Assembly (NCBI GenBank): GCA_030603375.1
Contig: JAUVXY010000092.1
Coordinates: 1 to 5,850, forward strand
Reading direction: 5' to 3'
Origin: Actinomycetes bacterium
GTDB taxonomy: Bacteria; Actinomycetota; Humimicrobiia; Humimicrobiales; Humimicrobiaceae
DNA length: 5,850 nt
Shown: in pieces, positions 3,480 to 5,850 of the stretch
Position numbering within the stretch: the stretch's first letter is position 1
Layout of the letters: the number at the start of each line of letters is the position of its first letter
Notes under the pieces: generated by a model
Databases searched by the model: none
Told to the model about the DNA's origin: nothing
Seen by the model: the letters and a program-made list of their open reading frames with translations, nothing else
Translations under genes and position numbers: made by a program

Positions 3480-5850
3480 ATGAATAATAAAAAAGAAAAT
3501 AGTGCAGATAAAAACATTGTAAATACATACCGGATAAATATCTTTGGCATAGTGCAGGGAGTTGGGTTCAGGCCATTTATATACAGGCTTGCAAAAAAAC
3601 ATGGGCTATGCGGCTTTGTTACAAATACAACAGAAGGCGTCTTTATTAAGGTAAATGCCAGAAATAAAGCCGGGATTAATAATTTTATAAAAGATATAAA
3701 ATTATTGCAGCCGCTGCCGTCTAAAATAGAAAAAATTTATTTCAAAGAAACTTCCTATGAAAATTTTGATGATTTTAAAATAAAAAAGAGCATGGAAACA
3801 GCTGAAAAATTTCAGTTAATTTCACCAGACATTGCTACCTGTAAACAATGTATAGAAGATATAAACGATGTAAATAATAAAAGAAGGTACTATTACCCTT
3901 TTACAAATTGCACCAATTGCGGGCCGAGATTTACCATAATTAAGAAAATGCCATACGACAGGCCCAATACTACTATGAGCAAATTTAATTTATGCGATGA
4001 CTGCAGCCATGAGTATAGCGATGTTTCCGACAGAAGATTCCACGCCCAGCCAAATGCCTGCAGAAGATGCGGCCCGAAACTGGCGCTTGTTAATAAAAAA
4101 GGTAAAATCATAGATGACAAAAACCCTATTATATCTGCAGCTAAAAAGATTAAAAATGGCCATATTCTGGGATTAAAAAGCCTTGGTGGATTCCAGATAG
4201 TGTGCAATGCAGCTACGGACAGGCAAGTTTTAAAGCTCAGAAAAAGAAAAAATAGGCCATTTAAGCCTTTCGCAATAATGATTGGTGATATTGAAATTGT
4301 AAAAAAACATTTTGTTGCAGGCAGGAAAGAAATAGAAGCACTTACATCTTCTGCAGCACCAATTGTCCTTTTAAAAAAAAGGGAGGATAGTCGTCCGGTA
4401 TCAAAGCATGTCTCTGGTTACAATAAGTTTGAAGGAGTTATGCTTCCCTATACTCCGATACACCACCTTCTGTTCAACCATATTGATACTCCGCTTGTAA
4501 TGACAAGTGGAAACATTTCAGAAGAACCCATTGCATCAAAAAACAATGAAGCATTGGATAAATTAGAAAATATTTGTGACTACTTCTTAATACACAATCG
4601 CGACATATATTCCAAGTATGACGACTCTGTTATAAAAATATTTGCAGGCAGGGAAATGATTATTAGAAGAGCAAGAGGATATGCCCCCTATCCAGTTAAG
4701 CTTGACATAGATACTTTCGGAAAAACCATACTGTCGCTGGGAGCACAGGAAAAAAATACATTCTGCCTCCTGATAAAAAAATATGCGTTAGTTAGTCAGC
4801 ATCTTGGAGATTTGGATAGTTTGGATTCTTTTGAATTTTTTAAATTCACGCTGGAAGATTATAAGAGCTTATTTAATATTACAAATATTGATCTGGTTGT
4901 CCACGATAAACATCCCGGGTATGCATCTACAAAATTTGCCAAAAATTTGGACAGTACACCTGACAAACTGGAGATACAGCACCACAAAGCACACATAGCC
5001 AGCGTTATAGCTGAAAATAACATCAAAGATGATATTTTAGGATTTTCGTGGGATGGAACTGGCTACGGAGACGATGGAAAAATATGGGGCAGCGAAGTCT
5101 TTGTAGTTGACAAAAGTATGAAATTTACAAGAGTTGGACATCTTTTAGAAAAACCCTTGCCGGGTGGAGAAGCTGCTATAAAAAAACCATACAGAATGGC
5201 ACTGGCCTATCTTTATAGCTATTGGGAAAAATATGTTGGTAGTGATAAAATCAGCAAGCTTGCTAACCAAAAAAGCATAAAATATTATAAGTTCTCGGAT
5301 TTTGTATTTGGAACTTGCCCGTTTTACAAAGGGATAGTCTCTGAATTAGAAATTGAAGCTATGGGAAAACAGATAAAAACCAAATTTAATTGCCCTGTTA
5401 CAACCAGTATGGGAAGATTTTTTGATGCTGTTAGTTCAAGTTTAAACCTCGTTCATATAAACAGTTATGAGGGAGAGGCAGCAATTCGCTTAGAGATGAC
5501 TGCAGATGAAGAAAATGATGGTATTTATGACATTAAATTAGACAAATTAGACAATAAATATATCATTGACGATTTATATATTTTTGTTCAAATACAAAAT
5601 GATTTTAAAAGCGGTATAAAGGTAAATAAAATATCTGCAAAATTTCATAATACATTAGCCAGAATAGTGCTTGACATCAGCAGTAAAATAAGACAGCAGT
5701 GCAGCATTGGCTCCATTGCGTTAAGTGGTGGAGTTTTCCAAAATAATTTTCTTTTAAGCAAATGCTATAATACTCTTCAAAAAAAAGGTTTTAAAGTGTA
5801 TTCTAATTTCAAGGTCCCTGTAAACGATGGCGGAATCTCGTTAGGACAGG
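3480..5850 (+). CDS. hypF: Carbamoyltransferase HypF, [NiFe] hydrogenase maturation (cut by right edge)
   Basis: HypF uses carbamoyl phosphate and ATP to carbamoylate the C-terminal cysteine of HypE, the source of the CN ligands on the hydrogenase iron; it acts in the cytoplasm. The frame is open for 790 codons to the edge, already at NDGGISLGQ, which lies close to the family C-terminus, so only a few dozen codons at most should be missing. Domains in order: acylphosphatase-like (about 17-100) with VQGVGFRPF (R31) and the active-site-type N49 in GFVTNT; paired zinc fingers at C121/C124, C144/C147, C172/C175 and C194/C197; YrdC-like (about 205-400) with RKRKNRPFKPFAIM and MTSGNISEEP; Kae1-like (from about 415) with VVHDKHPGY, HHKAH at 501-505, GFSWDGTGYGDDG and ALSGGVFQN. 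All key residues look intact. The start at 3480 has no well-spaced Shine-Dalgarno, but no better start lies before the acylphosphatase domain. No other hyp gene is in the window. Confidence 0.97.
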   Translation, partial: MNNKKENSADKNIVNTYRINIFGIVQGVGFRPFIYRLAKKHGLCGFVTNTTEGVFIKVNARNKAGINNFIKDIKLLQPLPSKIEKIYFKETSYENFDDFKIKKSMETAEKFQLISPDIATCKQCIEDINDVNNKRRYYYPFTNCTNCGPRFTIIKKMPYDRPNTTMSKFNLCDDCSHEYSDVSDRRFHAQPNACRRCGPKLALVNKKGKIIDDKNPIISAAKKIKNGHILGLKSLGGFQIVCNAATDRQVLKLRKRKNRPFKPFAIMIGDIEIVKKHFVAGRKEIEALTSSAAPIVLLKKREDSRPVSKHVSGYNKFEGVMLPYTPIHHLLFNHIDTPLVMTSGNISEEPIASKNNEALDKLENICDYFLIHNRDIYSKYDDSVIKIFAGREMIIRRARGYAPYPVKLDIDTFGKTILSLGAQEKNTFCLLIKKYALVSQHLGDLDSLDSFEFFKFTLEDYKSLFNITNIDLVVHDKHPGYASTKFAKNLDSTPDKLEIQHHKAHIASVIAENNIKDDILGFSWDGTGYGDDGKIWGSEVFVVDKSMKFTRVGHLLEKPLPGGEAAIKKPYRMALAYLYSYWEKYVGSDKISKLANQKSIKYYKFSDFVFGTCPFYKGIVSELEIEAMGKQIKTKFNCPVTTSMGRFFDAVSSSLNLVHINSYEGEAAIRLEMTADEENDGIYDIKLDKLDNKYIIDDLYIFVQIQNDFKSGIKVNKISAKFHNTLARIVLDISSKIRQQCSIGSIALSGGVFQNNFLLSKCYNTLQKKGFKVYSNFKVPVNDGGISLGQ

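Noticed and set aside
3893..4207. 104-codon minus-strand frame with a hydrophobic, membrane-like product
   Set aside because: It is antisense to the zinc-finger and YrdC regions of hypF, whose motifs are intact, and it has no recognisable family character.
1..5850. CRISPR array, tRNA or rRNA genes, phage or defence islands
   Set aside because: No regularly spaced repeats with unique spacers, no tRNA cloverleaf or rRNA-like segment, and no phage or known defence protein motifs beyond VapBC were seen on either strand.

Overview
This is an AT-rich bacterial window with four intact-looking genes or gene parts, separated by a roughly 1.5 kb stretch of decayed sequence. Base composition, the Shine-Dalgarno sites and the families present fit a low-GC anaerobic or facultative bacterium. 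hypF implies that the organism matures [NiFe] hydrogenases. I cannot place it more precisely from this sequence.

Layout. 1-536 (minus) is the 5' part of argC (arginine biosynthesis), running off the left edge. 537-787 is the divergent intergenic region, with a perfect 10-bp inverted repeat that overlaps a possible argC promoter. 788-1168 (plus) is a complete small cyclophilin-like fold protein. 1873-1253 (minus) is a complete VapBC toxin-antitoxin pair. Its promoter is covered by three TACATA repeats at exact 13-bp spacing, a likely autoregulatory operator.

1941-3479 has no intact gene but is not empty. Reading leftward on the minus strand from 3313, I find a C-terminal scrap of a family-4-type glycosyltransferase, a truncated ECF sigma factor (region 2 only), the C-terminal half of a probable anti-sigma factor, the signal peptide of a lipoprotein, and the N-terminal part of an IS200/IS605-type TnpA transposase. 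The sigma, anti-sigma and lipoprotein pieces keep their order and spacing. They look like a sigma/anti-sigma operon collapsed by an internal deletion and then interrupted at or near an IS200-like element. A perfect 13-bp inverted repeat at 2057-2089 lies between this graveyard and vapBC.

3480-5850 (plus) is hypF, the carbamoyltransferase that makes the cyanide ligands of [NiFe] hydrogenase. It is almost complete and cut by the right edge.

The intact genes do not form one pathway: arginine synthesis, a stand-alone cyclophilin-like protein, a toxin-antitoxin module and hydrogenase maturation are simply adjacent. I found no convincing undescribed system. The points most worth a second look are the sigma/anti-sigma wreck, the vapBC operator array and the inverted repeats in the intergenic regions.
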